From Actinoplanes nipponensis (GTDB lineage Bacteria > Actinomycetota > Actinomycetes > Mycobacteriales > Micromonosporaceae), in contig NZ_BOMQ01000035.1 of assembly GCF_016862275.1 (NCBI RefSeq), positions 32,448 to 96,447 on the forward strand: a stretch of 64,000 nucleotides of DNA, written 5' to 3'. Positions 1-9,710 of the stretch are shown in pieces. The notes under the pieces were generated by a model, which was not told the origin of the DNA, made no database searches, and worked only from the letters and a program-made list of their open reading frames with translations. Numbering within the stretch: position 1 is the first letter of the stretch; each line of letters opens with the position of its first letter. Both the position numbers and the translations under genes were made by a program.

Positions 1-446
1 CGGGCGAAGACCTCGACGAGCCGGGCCAGCTTCGACAGGCCGGTGATGCGCCCGTCGACGCCCGGGATGTAGCCGATGTGGGCGACGCCCTTGAACGGCA
101 GCAGGTGATGCTCGCAGAGGCTCATCAGCTCGATGTCGCGGACCAGCACGAGTTCCTCGTGGTTGGCCTCGAACGTCGTGGTGAGCACCTTCGCCGGGTC
201 GACCCGCAGGCCGGCGAAGAGCTCCGCGTACGCGCGGGCGACGCGGGCCGGGGTGCGCTGGAGACCGTCGCGGTCCGGGTCCTCACCGATGGCGATGAGG
301 ATCTCCCGGACCGCCTTCTCGATGCGGGCCAGGTCGACGGCCTGCTCGACCGGGGTGCCGGTGAGCTTGCCGTCGACCAGACGCGCGGCGAGGTAGTCGG
401 GCTCGTCGGAGTCGTTGGGCTCCGTGGAGCTGCCGTCGGTGATCAG
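1..446 (-). CDS. folE: GTP cyclohydrolase I (partial, 3' end outside window)
   Basis: The protein makes 7,8-dihydroneopterin triphosphate from GTP, the first step of folate synthesis. The translated fragment contains the zinc-binding CEHHLLPF motif and the IGYIPG stretch typical of FolE. The C-terminal part lies beyond the window edge. No ATG, GTG or TTG lies in frame near the N-terminus. The best start is a CTG at 446 that overlaps the ftsH stop as CTGA and has a purine-rich GGAAGGGA just upstream, which implies translational coupling to ftsH. The folE-after-ftsH order is the same as in mycobacteria. The family is certain; the CTG start is an inference. Confidence 0.93.
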   Translation of the reverse strand, partial: MITDGSSTEPNDSDEPDYLAARLVDGKLTGTPVEQAVDLARIEKAVREILIAIGEDPDRDGLQRTPARVARAYAELFAGLRVDPAKVLTTTFEANHEELVLVRDIELMSLCEHHLLPFKGVAHIGYIPGVDGRITGLSKLARLVEVFA

Positions 447-2461
447 AGGTTCCCTTCCACCGAGCCGTTCGGGTTGCTGCTGCCACCCACCGCGATCTGA
501 CCGTCGGCCTCGGCCTGCGCCTTGAGCTTGTCGCGCTCGGCGGGGGTGAGGACCGGCGGCGCCTCGGACGGGAGCCGCTTGCCGAAGCCGTTGAACGGGG
601 CCATCGGCGGCCGCTTCTGCACGCGGGCGCAGATGCGGTTCATGTCCTCCTGGGTGATGGTCTCCTTCTCGATGAGCTCGAGGACCATGTTGTCCAGCAC
701 GTCGCGGTACTCGACCAGGATCTCCCAGGCCTCGTCGTGGGCCAGCTCGATCAGGGCCCGGACCTCGGCGTCGATGTCGGCGGCGACGGCGTCCGAGTAG
801 TCCTTCTCGTGGCCCATGTTGCGGCCCATGAACGGCTCGTCGCCGCTGGTGCCGTACTTGACGGCGCCCAGCTTGGAGCTCATGCCGTACTGGGTGACCA
901 TGGCGCGGGCCAGGCCGGAGGCCTTTTCGATGTCGTTGCCGGCGCCGGTGGTGGGCTCGTGGAAGACGAGCTCCTCCGCCGCGCGGCCACCCAGCGCGTA
1001 CGCCAGCGTGTCGATCATCTCGGCCCGGGTCTGGGTGTACTTGTCCTCGGTCGGCAGCACCAGCGTGTGCCCGAGCGAGCGGCCACGCGGGAGGATCGTC
1101 ACCTTGTGCACGGGCGCGGAGTGCGGCAGCGCGTACGCCACCAGCGCGTGCCCGCCCTCGTGGTACGCGGTGATCTTCTTCTCGTTGTCGCTCATCGCGC
1201 GGGAGCGCCGCTCCGGGCCGGCGATGACCCGGTCGATGGCTTCCTCGAGGTAGAAGTTCGAGATCGCGCGCTTCTCGTTACGGGCGGTCAGCAGCGCGGC
1301 CTCATTGATCACGTTGGCCAGGTCGGCGCCCGAGAAGCCGGGCGTGCGGCGGGCCACCGAGTCGAGGTCGACGTCCGGCGTGAACGGCTTGCCCTTGGCG
1401 TGCACCCGCAGGATGGCCTTGCGGCCCTCCATGTCCGGGTTGTCCACCGGGATCTGCCGGTCGAAGCGGCCCGGGCGCAGCAGCGCCGGGTCGAGGATGT
1501 CGGGCCGGTTGGTGGCGGCGATGAGGATCACGCCGCCCTTGGTGTCGAAGCCGTCCATCTCGACGAGCAGCTGGTTGAGCGTCTGCTCGCGCTCGTCGTG
1601 ACCGCCGCCCATGCCGGCGCCGCGGTGCCGGCCGACCGCGTCGATCTCGTCGACGAAGACGATCGCCGGGGCGTTCGTCTTGGCCTGCTCGAAGAGGTCG
1701 CGGACCCGGCTCGCGCCGACACCGACGAACATCTCGACGAAGTCGGAGCCGGAGATCGAGTAGAACGGCACCCCGGCCTCACCCGCGACGGCCCGGGCGA
1801 GCAGGGTCTTGCCCGTGCCCGGCTGGCCGAAGAGCAGCACGCCCTTGGGGATCTTGGCACCCAGCGCCTGGTACTTCGCCGGGTTCTGCAGGAAGTCCTT
1901 GATCTCCTGGAGCTCCTCGACGGCCTCGTCGGCCCCCGCCACGTCGGCGAACGTCGTCTTGGGCATGTCCTTGGTCAGCATCTTGGCCTTGGACTTGCCG
2001 AAGTTGAGCACGCGGGAGCCGCCGCCCTGCATCTGCGACATGAACAGCAGCAGCAGGATGACGAGGATGGCGATCGGCAGCAGGTTGACCAGCAGGCTCA
2101 GCAGGATGCTGTCGCCGGAGACCGTCGCGTTGATCGTGCCGGTGATCCGTCCGGCGGCCTTGGCCTCCTGGACGTCGGCCCAGACCTCATCCGTCAGCTC
2201 GTACGGATACTGGGTCTCGATCTTCTTGGTGGTCTTGCCGTCGAACCGCTCCGGTGCCGCCAGTTCGAGCTGGAGCGTCTGCTCCTTGTCCTCCTGGATG
2301 ACCTTGGAGATGCCGGGCTGGTTGAGTCGCTCGAGGACGACGGAAGTATCAACTCGCTGGTAGCTCGGACCACTGGTGAAGAATGAGCTCAGCGCAATCG
2401 CACCGATGATCACCAGAATGATCCAGACCACCGGGCGGCGGAAGAAACGCGTACGTTCCAT
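443..2461 (-). CDS. ftsH: ATP-dependent zinc metalloprotease FtsH
   Basis: FtsH is a membrane-anchored AAA+ protease that degrades misfolded membrane proteins and some regulators. The 672-residue product has an N-terminal membrane segment (about residues 8-25), an extracytoplasmic region, a second membrane segment near residue 125, Walker A GQPGTGKT at about 212, and the zinc-protease motif HEGGH at 434-438. The start is the ATG opening [10 protein letters not shown], because the upstream 51 codons are low-complexity and unlike the family. The stop overlaps the proposed folE start, so the two are probably one transcript. Confidence 0.97.
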   Translation of the reverse strand: MERTRFFRRPVVWIILVIIGAIALSSFFTSGPSYQRVDTSVVLERLNQPGISKVIQEDKEQTLQLELAAPERFDGKTTKKIETQYPYELTDEVWADVQEAKAAGRITGTINATVSGDSILLSLLVNLLPIAILVILLLLFMSQMQGGGSRVLNFGKSKAKMLTKDMPKTTFADVAGADEAVEELQEIKDFLQNPAKYQALGAKIPKGVLLFGQPGTGKTLLARAVAGEAGVPFYSISGSDFVEMFVGVGASRVRDLFEQAKTNAPAIVFVDEIDAVGRHRGAGMGGGHDEREQTLNQLLVEMDGFDTKGGVILIAATNRPDILDPALLRPGRFDRQIPVDNPDMEGRKAILRVHAKGKPFTPDVDLDSVARRTPGFSGADLANVINEAALLTARNEKRAISNFYLEEAIDRVIAGPERRSRAMSDNEKKITAYHEGGHALVAYALPHSAPVHKVTILPRGRSLGHTLVLPTEDKYTQTRAEMIDTLAYALGGRAAEELVFHEPTTGAGNDIEKASGLARAMVTQYGMSSKLGAVKYGTSGDEPFMGRNMGHEKDYSDAVAADIDAEVRALIELAHDEAWEILVEYRDVLDNMVLELIEKETITQEDMNRICARVQKRPPMAPFNGFGKRLPSEAPPVLTPAERDKLKAQAEADGQIAVGGSSNPNGSVEGNL

Positions 2462-2842
2462 ACTGTTGTCGGGCGGCTGATGCGCCCGGACCCTCCTGAT
2501 CGGCGTCCTGGTCACCTGGGTTGACTTGCCCCCGCCGCCGGCCGCCCGCGGGGGCGGCACACCGGTGGAGACATCGCCGCATCGATAACCCGACGCCGCT
2601 CCGGCAAACCCCACCGGTGCGACCGCTACCGATCCGACCCCTCCGGCGCTCGTGACACTGCGCCATCGGTCACTCGACCGTACACCGTGGCTGCCTCCTA
2701 CGACTGGTCCAGCCCGGCCTCCGGGACCCCTCCGAGCACCGCCCGCACCTGCTCGCGGCCCCGATAAACACGTACAGAACCGGACAATACAGCCCGGTTA
2801 CGGACCAGGTCACCGATTCCTGAGAGTCGGCTGGGAGACCGT
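2462..2842. other. Intergenic region between ftsH and hpt
   Basis: This stretch of about 380 bases lies upstream of ftsH and downstream of hpt, both on the minus strand. It should hold the ftsH promoter. I see no credible coding frame, no repeat and no recognisable riboswitch in it. Confidence 0.5.
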
Positions 2843-3418
2843 TCAGCTACGGGCGTACACCTCGGGCCGGAGCACCCCCACGTACGGCACCTCGCGGTAG
2901 CGCTCCGCGAAGTCCAGTCCGTAGCCGACCACGAACTCGCTGGGGATGTCGAAGCCCACGTACTTGGTCGGCACCGGCACCTTGATCGCCTCCGGCTTGC
3001 GGAACAGCGCCACCACCTCGACGCTGGCCGGCTGCCGCGACTGCAGGTACTTCATCAGCCAGGACAGGGTCAGACCGGAGTCGACGATGTCCTCGACGAT
3101 CACCACGTGCCGGCCGGTGATGTCGCGGTCCAGGTCCTTGAGGATGCGCACCACCCCGGAGGACGCGGTGCCGGAGCCGTAGGACGAGACGGCCATGAAC
3201 TCCATCTCGGAGGAGGGGCCCTGCCGGCCCAGCGCACGCGCGAAGTCCGCCATGAACATGACCGCGCCCTTGAGCACGCAGACCAGCAGGATGCCGCCGT
3301 CGGCATCCGCGTAGTCCACGGCGACCTGCTTGGCCAGCTCTTCGGTCTTCTCGCGGATCTGCTCCTCGGAGATGATCACGCGGTCGATGTCGGCGTCGTA
3401 CCAGGAGCCGTCTGCCAT
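2843..3418 (-). CDS. hpt: Hypoxanthine phosphoribosyltransferase
   Basis: This purine-salvage enzyme transfers phosphoribose from PRPP to hypoxanthine or guanine. The 191-residue protein has the PRPP-binding motif VVIVEDIVDSGLT and the family opening MADGSWYDADIDRV. An ATG six codons further upstream (3436) is also in frame, but the family alignment favours 3418. It lies downstream of tilS on the same strand, with about 130 bases between, the same neighbourhood as in mycobacteria. Confidence 0.95.
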   Translation of the reverse strand: MADGSWYDADIDRVIISEEQIREKTEELAKQVAVDYADADGGILLVCVLKGAVMFMADFARALGRQGPSSEMEFMAVSSYGSGTASSGVVRILKDLDRDITGRHVVIVEDIVDSGLTLSWLMKYLQSRQPASVEVVALFRKPEAIKVPVPTKYVGFDIPSEFVVGYGLDFAERYREVPYVGVLRPEVYARS

Positions 3419-3545
3419 GCGCCTAGCGTGCCGCATGAACGTTGCGGGCCGTGGCCGGGGGCTGCGCTCGGCGCCGAGCCAAGGGCAGGTAATGGGGCGA
3501 ATCCGGTCGCCGGGCCGGCCCGGGCAGCACAGCCAGTGATGACTG

Positions 3546-4583
3546 TCACAGCTCGCCGCGGGCCAGGTGACCCGCCCGGCGGCCCACCACGATCCCGCCG
3601 GGCAGCGCTGCCGGGCCCTGGCCGTGCCAGCCGGTGACCAGCGCGTCCAGCGCCACCACGTGCCGGTGCGACAGCGCCGCGCCGGGCGCGCCCAGCTCCC
3701 GCGCCCAGGCGTGCAGGACGCGGCTGCGGATGGCGGGCGGCAGTCCGGCGAGGCCGGCGACCGAGAGGCCGGCCGCGGAACGGCAGGCGTCGAGCGCCTC
3801 GGCGGCCACCTGGTCCAGGTACGCGGCGTCGGCGGCGGTCAGGGCGGCGGTCCGGGCCAGGTTCGCGACCACGCCGGGCCCCAGGGCGGCGATCAGGGCG
3901 GGCAGGGCGTCGGCCCGGACCCGGGAGCGGGCGTACGCGGGGTCGGTGTTGTGCGGGTCGGCCCAGGCCGCCAGGCCGAGGGCGGCGCAGGCCTTGCGGG
4001 TGTCGTCCCGCGAGACGTCCAGCAGGGGCCGGAGCAGCCGTCCCCGCCGGTACGGCATCCCGGCCAGCCCGCGCGGCCCCGCCCCCCGGGCCAGCGCCAG
4101 CAGCACCGTCTCGGCCTGGTCGTCACGGGTGTGCCCGAGCAGGACAGCGGAGGCGCCGTTTCGCTCCGCGGCGGCGGACAGGGCCTCGTAGCGGGCCTCC
4201 CGGGCGGCGGCCTCGGGCCCGCCGGGGCGGCCGGACACGTCGACCGGGGCGACCTCGACCGGGTCGAGCCCGGCGGAGCGGGCCCACTCGGCGACCGCCG
4301 CGGCGCGCGCGGCGGAGCCGTCCTGCAGGCCGTGATCGACGGTGACCAGCCCGGCCCGCAGCCCCAGGCGGGGGGCGACGAAGGCGGTCGCGGCCGCGAG
4401 CGCCAGCGAATCGGCCCCGCCGGAGCAGGCGACCAGCACCAGCCGGCCGGCGCTCACCGCCCCGCCCGCCGGCTCGGCGCCGGCCGGCGTGATCAGGGAG
4501 CCCGATCCGGCCCTCGCCTCGGAGCGCAGAGCCGCGCGGACCGCGTTCCGCACCGCCGCGACCGACGGCGCGATCCTGGCCAC
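3546..4583 (-). CDS. tilS: tRNA(Ile)-lysidine synthase
   Basis: TilS attaches lysine to C34 of the CAU-anticodon tRNA-Ile so that it reads AUA. The 345-residue product carries the PP-loop motif CSGGADSLALA near residue 55 and the HTRDDQAETVLL motif that marks the family. The start is a GTG 9 nt after the stop of the upstream metalloprotease gene, so the two are probably co-transcribed. The N-terminal 45 residues are Ala/Arg rich and variable. Confidence 0.94.
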   Translation of the reverse strand: MARIAPSVAAVRNAVRAALRSEARAGSGSLITPAGAEPAGGAVSAGRLVLVACSGGADSLALAAATAFVAPRLGLRAGLVTVDHGLQDGSAARAAAVAEWARSAGLDPVEVAPVDVSGRPGGPEAAAREARYEALSAAAERNGASAVLLGHTRDDQAETVLLALARGAGPRGLAGMPYRRGRLLRPLLDVSRDDTRKACAALGLAAWADPHNTDPAYARSRVRADALPALIAALGPGVVANLARTAALTAADAAYLDQVAAEALDACRSAAGLSVAGLAGLPPAIRSRVLHAWARELGAPGAALSHRHVVALDALVTGWHGQGPAALPGGIVVGRRAGHLARGEL

Positions 4584-4592
4584 GCCCGACCG

Positions 4593-5651
4593 CTAGGTGG
4601 CCAGGCCGACCGGACCGTGCACCCGGGCCACCCACGCGTCCGGGTCGCCGAGCTCGTCCAGCCGGGGCAGGGTCAGCGGCGAGCTGAAGATCTTGTTGAA
4701 GCCGGCCATCCCGACCCGCTCCACCACCCCGTGCACGAACTTGTGGCCCTCCGCGTACTGCCGCATCTTGACCTCGATGCCGAGCAGCCGGCGGATCGCC
4801 TTCTCCAGCGGGTTGCCGCTCTCGCGGCGCTGGTTGAACTTGGCCCGGATCGACTCGACCGACGGGATGACCTCGGGGCCCACGCCGTCCATGACGAACT
4901 CGGCGTGCCCCTCCAGCAGCGTCATCAGCGCGGTCAGCCGGTCCAGGACCGCCTTCTGGGCGGGGGTCTGCACGATGTCGATGACCGACGAGCGGCTCTC
5001 CGGGTCGCGCAGCGCGTCGGAGAGGGTGGCCACCCCGCGGCGCAGCCGCTCGAGGATGTGCTCGCCGCTCTGCGAGGCGTCCACGAACGCCTGGACCTCG
5101 CCCAGGAAGTAGCCGCGCATCCACGGCACGGCCGTGAACTGGGTGCGGTGGGTGACCTCGTGCAGGCAGACCCACAGCCGGAAGTCGCGCGGGTCGGCGC
5201 CGATCTTGCGCTCGACCTCGACGATGTTGGGGGCGTTGAGCAGCAGCTGGCCCGGCTCGGTGGAGAACACCTCGTACTGGCCCAGGACCCGGCCGGAGAG
5301 GTACGCCAGCACCGTGCCGGCCTGCACGCCGGTGACCCGGGAGCCGATCGCGTCGGCGACCGCGCCCGGCTGCTTGTCGCCGGAGAGCCGGGTGACCAGC
5401 GGGATGATCACCTCTTTGAGGCCGACGATGTTGACCGCCGCCCAGTCCTTGCGGTCGACGATCCGCACCGGCGCGGCCTCGACCTGGGCCGTCAGCCCCG
5501 TGTACGCCGCGACGTGCCCCGCCGCCTCGTCGGTCAGCTCGCGCAGCTGCGCCACCACCTGCGTGGCTTCCTCGTAGGACACCGCGGGTCCGGATTTCGA
5601 CAGCGCGCCCGCGGTGGCGGCGGCCAGATCCCAGTCAACGAACTGCGCCAT
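4593..5651 (-). CDS. Zinc-dependent metalloprotease family protein (DUF2342-like)
   Basis: The protein is a conserved actinobacterial putative metalloprotease, often annotated as coenzyme F420 biosynthesis-associated. The zinc motif HEVTH lies at residues 164-168 (352 residues from the ATG at 5651; a GTG at 5660 is an alternative start). The surrounding LHEVTHRTQF and DGVGP segments match the family. Its substrate is not known to me, and the F420 link is only by annotation habit. It stands directly upstream of tilS, as in Mycobacterium (Rv3626c-Rv3625c order). Confidence 0.88.
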   Translation of the reverse strand: MAQFVDWDLAAATAGALSKSGPAVSYEEATQVVAQLRELTDEAAGHVAAYTGLTAQVEAAPVRIVDRKDWAAVNIVGLKEVIIPLVTRLSGDKQPGAVADAIGSRVTGVQAGTVLAYLSGRVLGQYEVFSTEPGQLLLNAPNIVEVERKIGADPRDFRLWVCLHEVTHRTQFTAVPWMRGYFLGEVQAFVDASQSGEHILERLRRGVATLSDALRDPESRSSVIDIVQTPAQKAVLDRLTALMTLLEGHAEFVMDGVGPEVIPSVESIRAKFNQRRESGNPLEKAIRRLLGIEVKMRQYAEGHKFVHGVVERVGMAGFNKIFSSPLTLPRLDELGDPDAWVARVHGPVGLAT

Positions 5652-5700
5652 GCCCACCACCGTACCCGCGTTCCACCAGCCGCCGGCCCTGAGAAAACCC

Positions 5701-7491
5701 CTAGGAGCAGCCGCAGGTGACCAGCTTGGCGGCGATCTTGTCGAGCGCCTGGCGGGCGGCGACCGACTCGCCGGTGGCGTCCGCCATGATCGCGAAGACC
5801 AGCAGCCGGCCGCCCTCGGTGACCAGCTGACCGGAGATCGTGTTGACCCCGGTCAATGTGCCGGTCTTGGCGCGGACCAAACCCTGGCCGATCCGGTTGG
5901 GCGCCGGGGTGACGAAGCGGGTGCGCAGCGTCCCGGACCAGCCGGCCACCGGCAGCCCGCCGAACATGGCGCTGAGCTGCGGCTGCTTGCCGCCGGCGGC
6001 GAGTGTGAGCAGGTCGGTGAGCAGCTTCGGGCTGATCCCGTTCTTGCGGGACAGGCCGCTCGCGTCGTACAGGTTGACCTCGTCGGCCGGCAGGCCGAGC
6101 TCGCCCAGCTCGGCCCGCATCGCCTCGGCGGCGCCGGTGAACGAGGGCTCCGCGTCCGCGGCCAGCGCGACCTGCCGGGCCAGCGCCTCGGCGATCACGT
6201 TGTCGCTCTGCTCCAGCATCCAGTCGACCACGTGCACCAGCGGCGGCGACTCGACCCGGCCGAGCTCGGCGCCCGGCGCCGGGGCCACTCCGGGCGCGGC
6301 GGAGGCGGCCGCCGAGGGCGTGGCCGGGTCCGCCGCGGCGGGAGCCGTGCCTGTGCTCACCGCGCCGGGCGCGAGGCCCAGCTGCTTGGCGAAGGCCCGG
6401 CCCGCGGCGAGCGCGGGGTCGGCGAACCGCGGGTCCCCGCCGAACTCGTTGTGCACCGGTTGAATCCGCCCGGCGTTGGTCATCAGCGGCTGGATCTTGG
6501 CGACCTGGCCGCCGCCGATGACGTCACCGTCCCAGCCGACCGCGGTGAGCGGCCCCCGGTACAGCGAGGTGTCGATGAGGACCTTGGTCGGCGCCTGGCC
6601 GCCCAGGGCGGCCTTGACCTGCGCGGCGAGCTTGTCCAGCCGGGCCGCGCCGGGGAACTGGCCCTTCGCGCCGACCGACAGCGTGGGATCGCCGCCGCCG
6701 ACCAGCACGACCTCCCCCGGCCGGGCCCCGGCCACCGCGCGGGTGGCCAGCCGGTAGGCCGGCCCCCGCGCCGACAGCACGGTCGCCGCGGTGAGCAGCT
6801 TGGTGGTGGACGCGGGCGTGGTCATGGTGTCCGCGTTCTGCTCGAACAGGGACTCGCCGGTCGCGACGTCGGCGACGGAGACGTTGACCCGCGGCCCGAG
6901 CGGGCCGGCCTTGAGCAGCGGCGCGATCGCGGCCCGGACCCCGGCGGCGGTCGGGGCGGCGGCCGAGGCATCCGCCGCGGCCAGCACGGGAGTCGGCGTC
7001 GGGTCGGGCGTCGCGGACGGCGCGGGGGTGGGCGCCGGGCCCCCGGCCAGCCACCCGTCCACCGGACCGGGCCGGACCACGAGCACCCCGGCCGCGGCGA
7101 CGAGGACCAGCACGAGGGCTGCAACAACCGACAAGACGACGGTACGCCGCGACCGGCCCGTACCCGGCTGCGCCGCTGCCGCTACCCCTTCCGGGGGAAT
7201 GACCGGGCCCGGGACGGGACCGCCGGGCTGAGCCGGCGGGTCGGCCGCGACCGGCCCGGGCGGCGGAGGCGCCTGGGGCGCGGGGGACGTCTGTGCAGCC
7301 TGAGGCGCGGGATGGGCGATGTTCAACGGGACCGACGCGCGACCGTACGTGGTGCCCGCAGGCCGTGGCGCCGGCGGCTTCCCCGGCGGACCGGCCGGCG
7401 GCACACTTGCCCGCCCAACAGGCGATTGCCCGTTTTCCGGCCCGGACACGCCGTCGTACTCGGGAGTGTTCTGTGAATCTTGCCTCCCCAC
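5701..7491 (-). CDS. dacB: D-alanyl-D-alanine carboxypeptidase / endopeptidase (PBP4 family)
   Basis: This enzyme trims or cleaves peptidoglycan peptides in the cell envelope. The 596-residue protein has a Pro/Ala-rich cytoplasmic N-terminus, one membrane segment (about residues 118-142), and the three penicillin-binding motifs: STTK with the nucleophile Ser at about 228, SDN (in EQSDNVIAE), and KTGTL. The start is a GTG with a strong GGAGGAGGGG Shine-Dalgarno, which supports the long N-terminus. The extended tail with a membrane anchor is longer than in classical secreted DacB. It is divergent from ppa. Confidence 0.93.
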   Translation of the reverse strand: MGRQDSQNTPEYDGVSGPENGQSPVGRASVPPAGPPGKPPAPRPAGTTYGRASVPLNIAHPAPQAAQTSPAPQAPPPPGPVAADPPAQPGGPVPGPVIPPEGVAAAAQPGTGRSRRTVVLSVVAALVLVLVAAAGVLVVRPGPVDGWLAGGPAPTPAPSATPDPTPTPVLAAADASAAAPTAAGVRAAIAPLLKAGPLGPRVNVSVADVATGESLFEQNADTMTTPASTTKLLTAATVLSARGPAYRLATRAVAGARPGEVVLVGGGDPTLSVGAKGQFPGAARLDKLAAQVKAALGGQAPTKVLIDTSLYRGPLTAVGWDGDVIGGGQVAKIQPLMTNAGRIQPVHNEFGGDPRFADPALAAGRAFAKQLGLAPGAVSTGTAPAAADPATPSAAASAAPGVAPAPGAELGRVESPPLVHVVDWMLEQSDNVIAEALARQVALAADAEPSFTGAAEAMRAELGELGLPADEVNLYDASGLSRKNGISPKLLTDLLTLAAGGKQPQLSAMFGGLPVAGWSGTLRTRFVTPAPNRIGQGLVRAKTGTLTGVNTISGQLVTEGGRLLVFAIMADATGESVAARQALDKIAAKLVTCGCS

Positions 7492-7644
7492 GAGCCCCCT
7501 CCTCCGTACGTGGCGTCAGACTTAGGGGAGACTACAAACATCCGGCACATCGGTGCGCGCGGATCCTGGGGGGCCGGTTTCTGCCCCCGCTCTCCTCGCC
7601 ACGCCCTGCCGGGTCCGACTGCGGGGCTAACAAGGGAGCAAACG

Positions 7645-8148
7645 ATGGATTTCGACGTTTTGGTTGAGATCCCTAAGGGCCAGCGGAACAAGTACGAGGT
7701 CGACCACAAGACCGGCCGGATCCGACTGGACCGGACCCTCTTCACCGCGACGCAGTACCCCGCCGACTACGGGTTCATCGAAGGCACTCTGGGGCAGGAC
7801 GGCGACCCGCTGGACGCCCTAGTGCTCATCCAGGAGCCGACGTTCCCCGGCTGCCTCGTGCGGGCGCGGGCGATCGGCATGTACCGGATGACCGACGAGA
7901 AGGGCCGCGACGACAAGGTCCTCTGCGTGCCCTACGAGGACCCGCGCCAGGAGCACCTGCGCGACATCCACCACCTGGGCGAGTTCGACCGGATGGAGAT
8001 CCAGCACTTCTTCACGGTCTACAAGGACCTCGAGCCGGGCAAGTCGGTCGAGGGCGCGACCTGGACCGGCCGGGTGGAGGCCGAGGACGAGATCCGGGCG
8101 TCGTTCAAGCGGGCCGAGGCCGCGGAGCACCACGACGACGCTCACTGA
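7645..8148 (+). CDS. ppa: Inorganic pyrophosphatase
   Basis: Ppa hydrolyses pyrophosphate released by biosynthetic reactions. The 167-residue length and the motifs [23 protein letters not shown] and the metal-binding DGDPLDALV identify a family I enzyme. The ATG at 7645 follows AAGGGAGCAAACG, a good ribosome-binding site. An upstream in-frame extension to 7480 is rejected because it lies in the divergent promoter region. A strong hairpin follows the gene. Confidence 0.97.
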   Translation: MDFDVLVEIPKGQRNKYEVDHKTGRIRLDRTLFTATQYPADYGFIEGTLGQDGDPLDALVLIQEPTFPGCLVRARAIGMYRMTDEKGRDDKVLCVPYEDPRQEHLRDIHHLGEFDRMEIQHFFTVYKDLEPGKSVEGATWTGRVEAEDEIRASFKRAEAAEHHDDAH

Positions 8149-8165
8149 GCTGATCTGATCTGACG

Positions 8166-8199
8166 ACGCGGCGGCCGGCTTCCTCAGCGGCCGCCGCGT
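8166..8199 (+). terminator. Terminator hairpin after ppa
   Basis: A 12-bp perfect inverted repeat (ACGCGGCGGCCG / CGGCCGCCGCGT) with a 10-nt loop starts 17 nt after the ppa stop. It is followed by a T/G-rich tail (TGTGTCTGT), not a clean T run. Confidence 0.8.
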
Positions 8200-8313
8200 T
8201 GTGTCTGTGGGCCTTTCGCTCGGCAGCACCTTCGGCACCGAGCCAGGGGATCTTGATGCAGGCGTGCCCAGTAGATCGGCGGGCCGCCACGGTGTCCGGC
8301 AGACCAACGCTGG

Positions 8314-8402
8314 TGTCAGCAGATCGGTGACGAAACCAGGCGTTCGGTTGATCGGCAGCGAACCCTGACGTCAGTGGATCGGTGACCGAACCAGGCGTCC
8401 GG
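8314..8402. repeat. Pair of diverged 33-bp direct repeats
   Basis: Positions 8314-8346 and 8370-8402 are near-identical (shared cores GATCGGTGAC and GAACCAGGCGT with small changes), with a 56-bp period. A lone GGATCTTG at 8248-8255 just before them resembles the left arm of the 53-bp element but has no visible right arm. Confidence 0.75.
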
Positions 8403-8478
8403 TGGGGTCCGGTCGCGGGTGCTTGAGGGTGTGCTCGCACACGCCGCAGGTGGCGGGGCGATCCTCGGCGCGGTGCAG

Positions 8479-8531
8479 CGGATCTTGTAGCGCCGCTACC
8501 GTGCTAACTCGCTCCAGCTATCCAAGATCCG
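8479..8531. repeat. 53-bp inverted-repeat element, copy 1 (subfamily A)
   Basis: The ends are CGGATCTTG and CAAGATCCG (9-bp terminal inverted repeat). The interior contains TAGCGCCGCTA, itself a palindrome, and the conserved ACTCGCTCCAGCT. A conserved tail with GACATCGACCG and GGTTGCC follows. Confidence 0.85.
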
Positions 8532-8686
8532 TGAGGAAGCGGGCTGCGGCCGGTGACAAGCCCGACATCGACCGGGCCCGGGGCAGACGCATAGGTTGCC
8601 GCCCAACGGCTCAGCAGTCCGCACCACGGACATCCCAGCGGCCGACAGACTCCAAATCACTGCGCGACGATCAGCGTGACCCTCGC

Positions 8687-8900
8687 CGCGAGGGCAACGC
8701 CACCCTCGGCACGAGCGCAACGCGACCCTCGGCACGAGCGCAACGCCACCCTCGACACGAGCGCAACGCGACCCCTCCCCGCGAGCGCAACGCCACCCTC
8801 GGCACGAGCGCAACGCGACTCCTCCACGCGAGCGCAACGCCACACTCGGCACGAGCGCAACGCGACTCCTCCACGCGAGCGCAACCCCACCCCTCCCCCG
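8687..8900. repeat. Tandem array of about nine 23-24 bp units
   Basis: The unit is close to ACGAGCGCAACGCGACCCT plus CGGC, with alternating variants ending CTCGGC or CTCCACGC. The units are imperfect and their length shifts by 1-3 bases, so the array does not keep a reading frame as a unit. The resulting open frames on both strands are treated as non-coding. Confidence 0.85.
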
Positions 8901-8909
8901 CAAAGACAG

Positions 8910-8962
8910 CGGATCTTGAAGCACAGCGACCGTGCTAACTCGCTCCAGCTCTCCAAGATCCG
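8910..8962. repeat. 53-bp inverted-repeat element, copy 2 (subfamily A)
   Basis: It has CGGATCTTG and CAAGATCCG ends, and the interior AGCACAGCGACCGTGCT can form a small hairpin (AGCAC/GTGCT). The conserved GACATCGACCG and GAGGTTGCC tail follows. Confidence 0.88.
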
Positions 8963-9149
8963 CGAGGAAAGCGGCCGCGATCGGCGACAAGCCGGACATC
9001 GACCGTCCCCGCAACGGACGCCGAGGTTGCCAACCAGCGCCTCAGCAGCCGACCCACGGTCGGCGAAGACGCCGGCAGACCCAACTCGCGGCGCGGCGAC
9101 CGATGCAAACTCCCACGCGAGGGCAGCGCCATCCTCGATGCAAGACAGC

Positions 9150-9202
9150 CGGATCTTGAAGCACAGCGACCGCGCTGACACGCTCCAGCTCTCCAAGATC
9201 CG
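9150..9202. repeat. 53-bp inverted-repeat element, copy 3 (subfamily A)
   Basis: It is nearly identical to copy 2 over the 53 bp (GTGCTAACT is replaced by GCGCTGACA), and the same subfamily A tail with GGACATCGACCG follows. Confidence 0.88.
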
Positions 9203-9375
9203 CAAGGCGAGCGAGCAGCAGCCACCGATAGGCCGGACATCGACCGCCCCCGCAGCAGAAGCCGAGGTTGCCGCCCAGCGCCCCCGCAGCCCGACCCGCG
9301 GAGGGCGAAGAGGCCCGCGGGCCCGATCAGGCCAGCGAGTCCAGCCAGCCAGGCGAGCCCATCCAGGCCAGCCGG

Positions 9376-9423
9376 CCGAAATCGCGGCGGCCCGAAATCG
9401 CGGCGGCCCGAAATCGCGGCGCC
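9376..9423. repeat. Three tandem copies of a 16-bp unit
   Basis: The unit CCGAAATCGCGGCGGC occurs at 9376-9391 and 9392-9407, with a near copy at 9408-9423. Confidence 0.85.
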
Positions 9424-9453
9424 GACCAGCGCGATCCTCCTCCGCAAGGACAG

Positions 9454-9506
9454 CAGATCTTGCAGCAGAGCAAGCAAGCTGACTCGTTCCAGCTGCCCAA
9501 GATCCG
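9454..9506. repeat. 53-bp inverted-repeat element, copy 4 (subfamily B)
   Basis: The left end is CAGATCTTG and the right end CAAGATCCG. The interior is changed (CAGCAGAGCAAGCAAGCT) but keeps GACTCGTTCCAGCT. A different tail containing GATCGACACCAGC follows. Confidence 0.85.
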
Positions 9507-9550
9507 TTAAGTGGGAAGCCGACCGTCGATCGACACCAGCCGGCACCCGA

Positions 9551-9595
9551 CAGCTACGACAGCTACGACAGCTACGACAGCTACGACAGCTACGA
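9551..9595. repeat. Five perfect tandem copies of a 9-bp unit
   Basis: CAGCTACGA is repeated exactly five times and runs directly into copy 5 of the 53-bp element, which starts at 9599. Confidence 0.92.
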
Positions 9596-9598
9596 CAG

Positions 9599-9650
9599 CG
9601 GATCTTGCAGCAAAGGAAACAAGCAAACCCGTTCAGCTATCCAAGATCCG
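9599..9650. repeat. 52-bp inverted-repeat element, copy 5 (subfamily B)
   Basis: It has CGGATCTTG and CAAGATCCG ends, with one base missing in the interior (CCGTTCAGCT where others have CCGCTCCAGCT). A GATCGACACCAGC tail follows. Confidence 0.85.
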
Positions 9651-9710
9651 CGAAAATGGGCAGCCACCGGCGGATCGACACCAGCTGGCACCCGCAACTG
9701 CCCCAAACAG

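Noticed and set aside
8402..9546. Long open frames on both strands in the repeat block (with ERNATL- or RCARVEG-like repeats)
   Set aside because: They arise from the 23-bp array and other repeats. Unit length changes shift the frame, there is no ribosome-binding site, and the composition is random-like.
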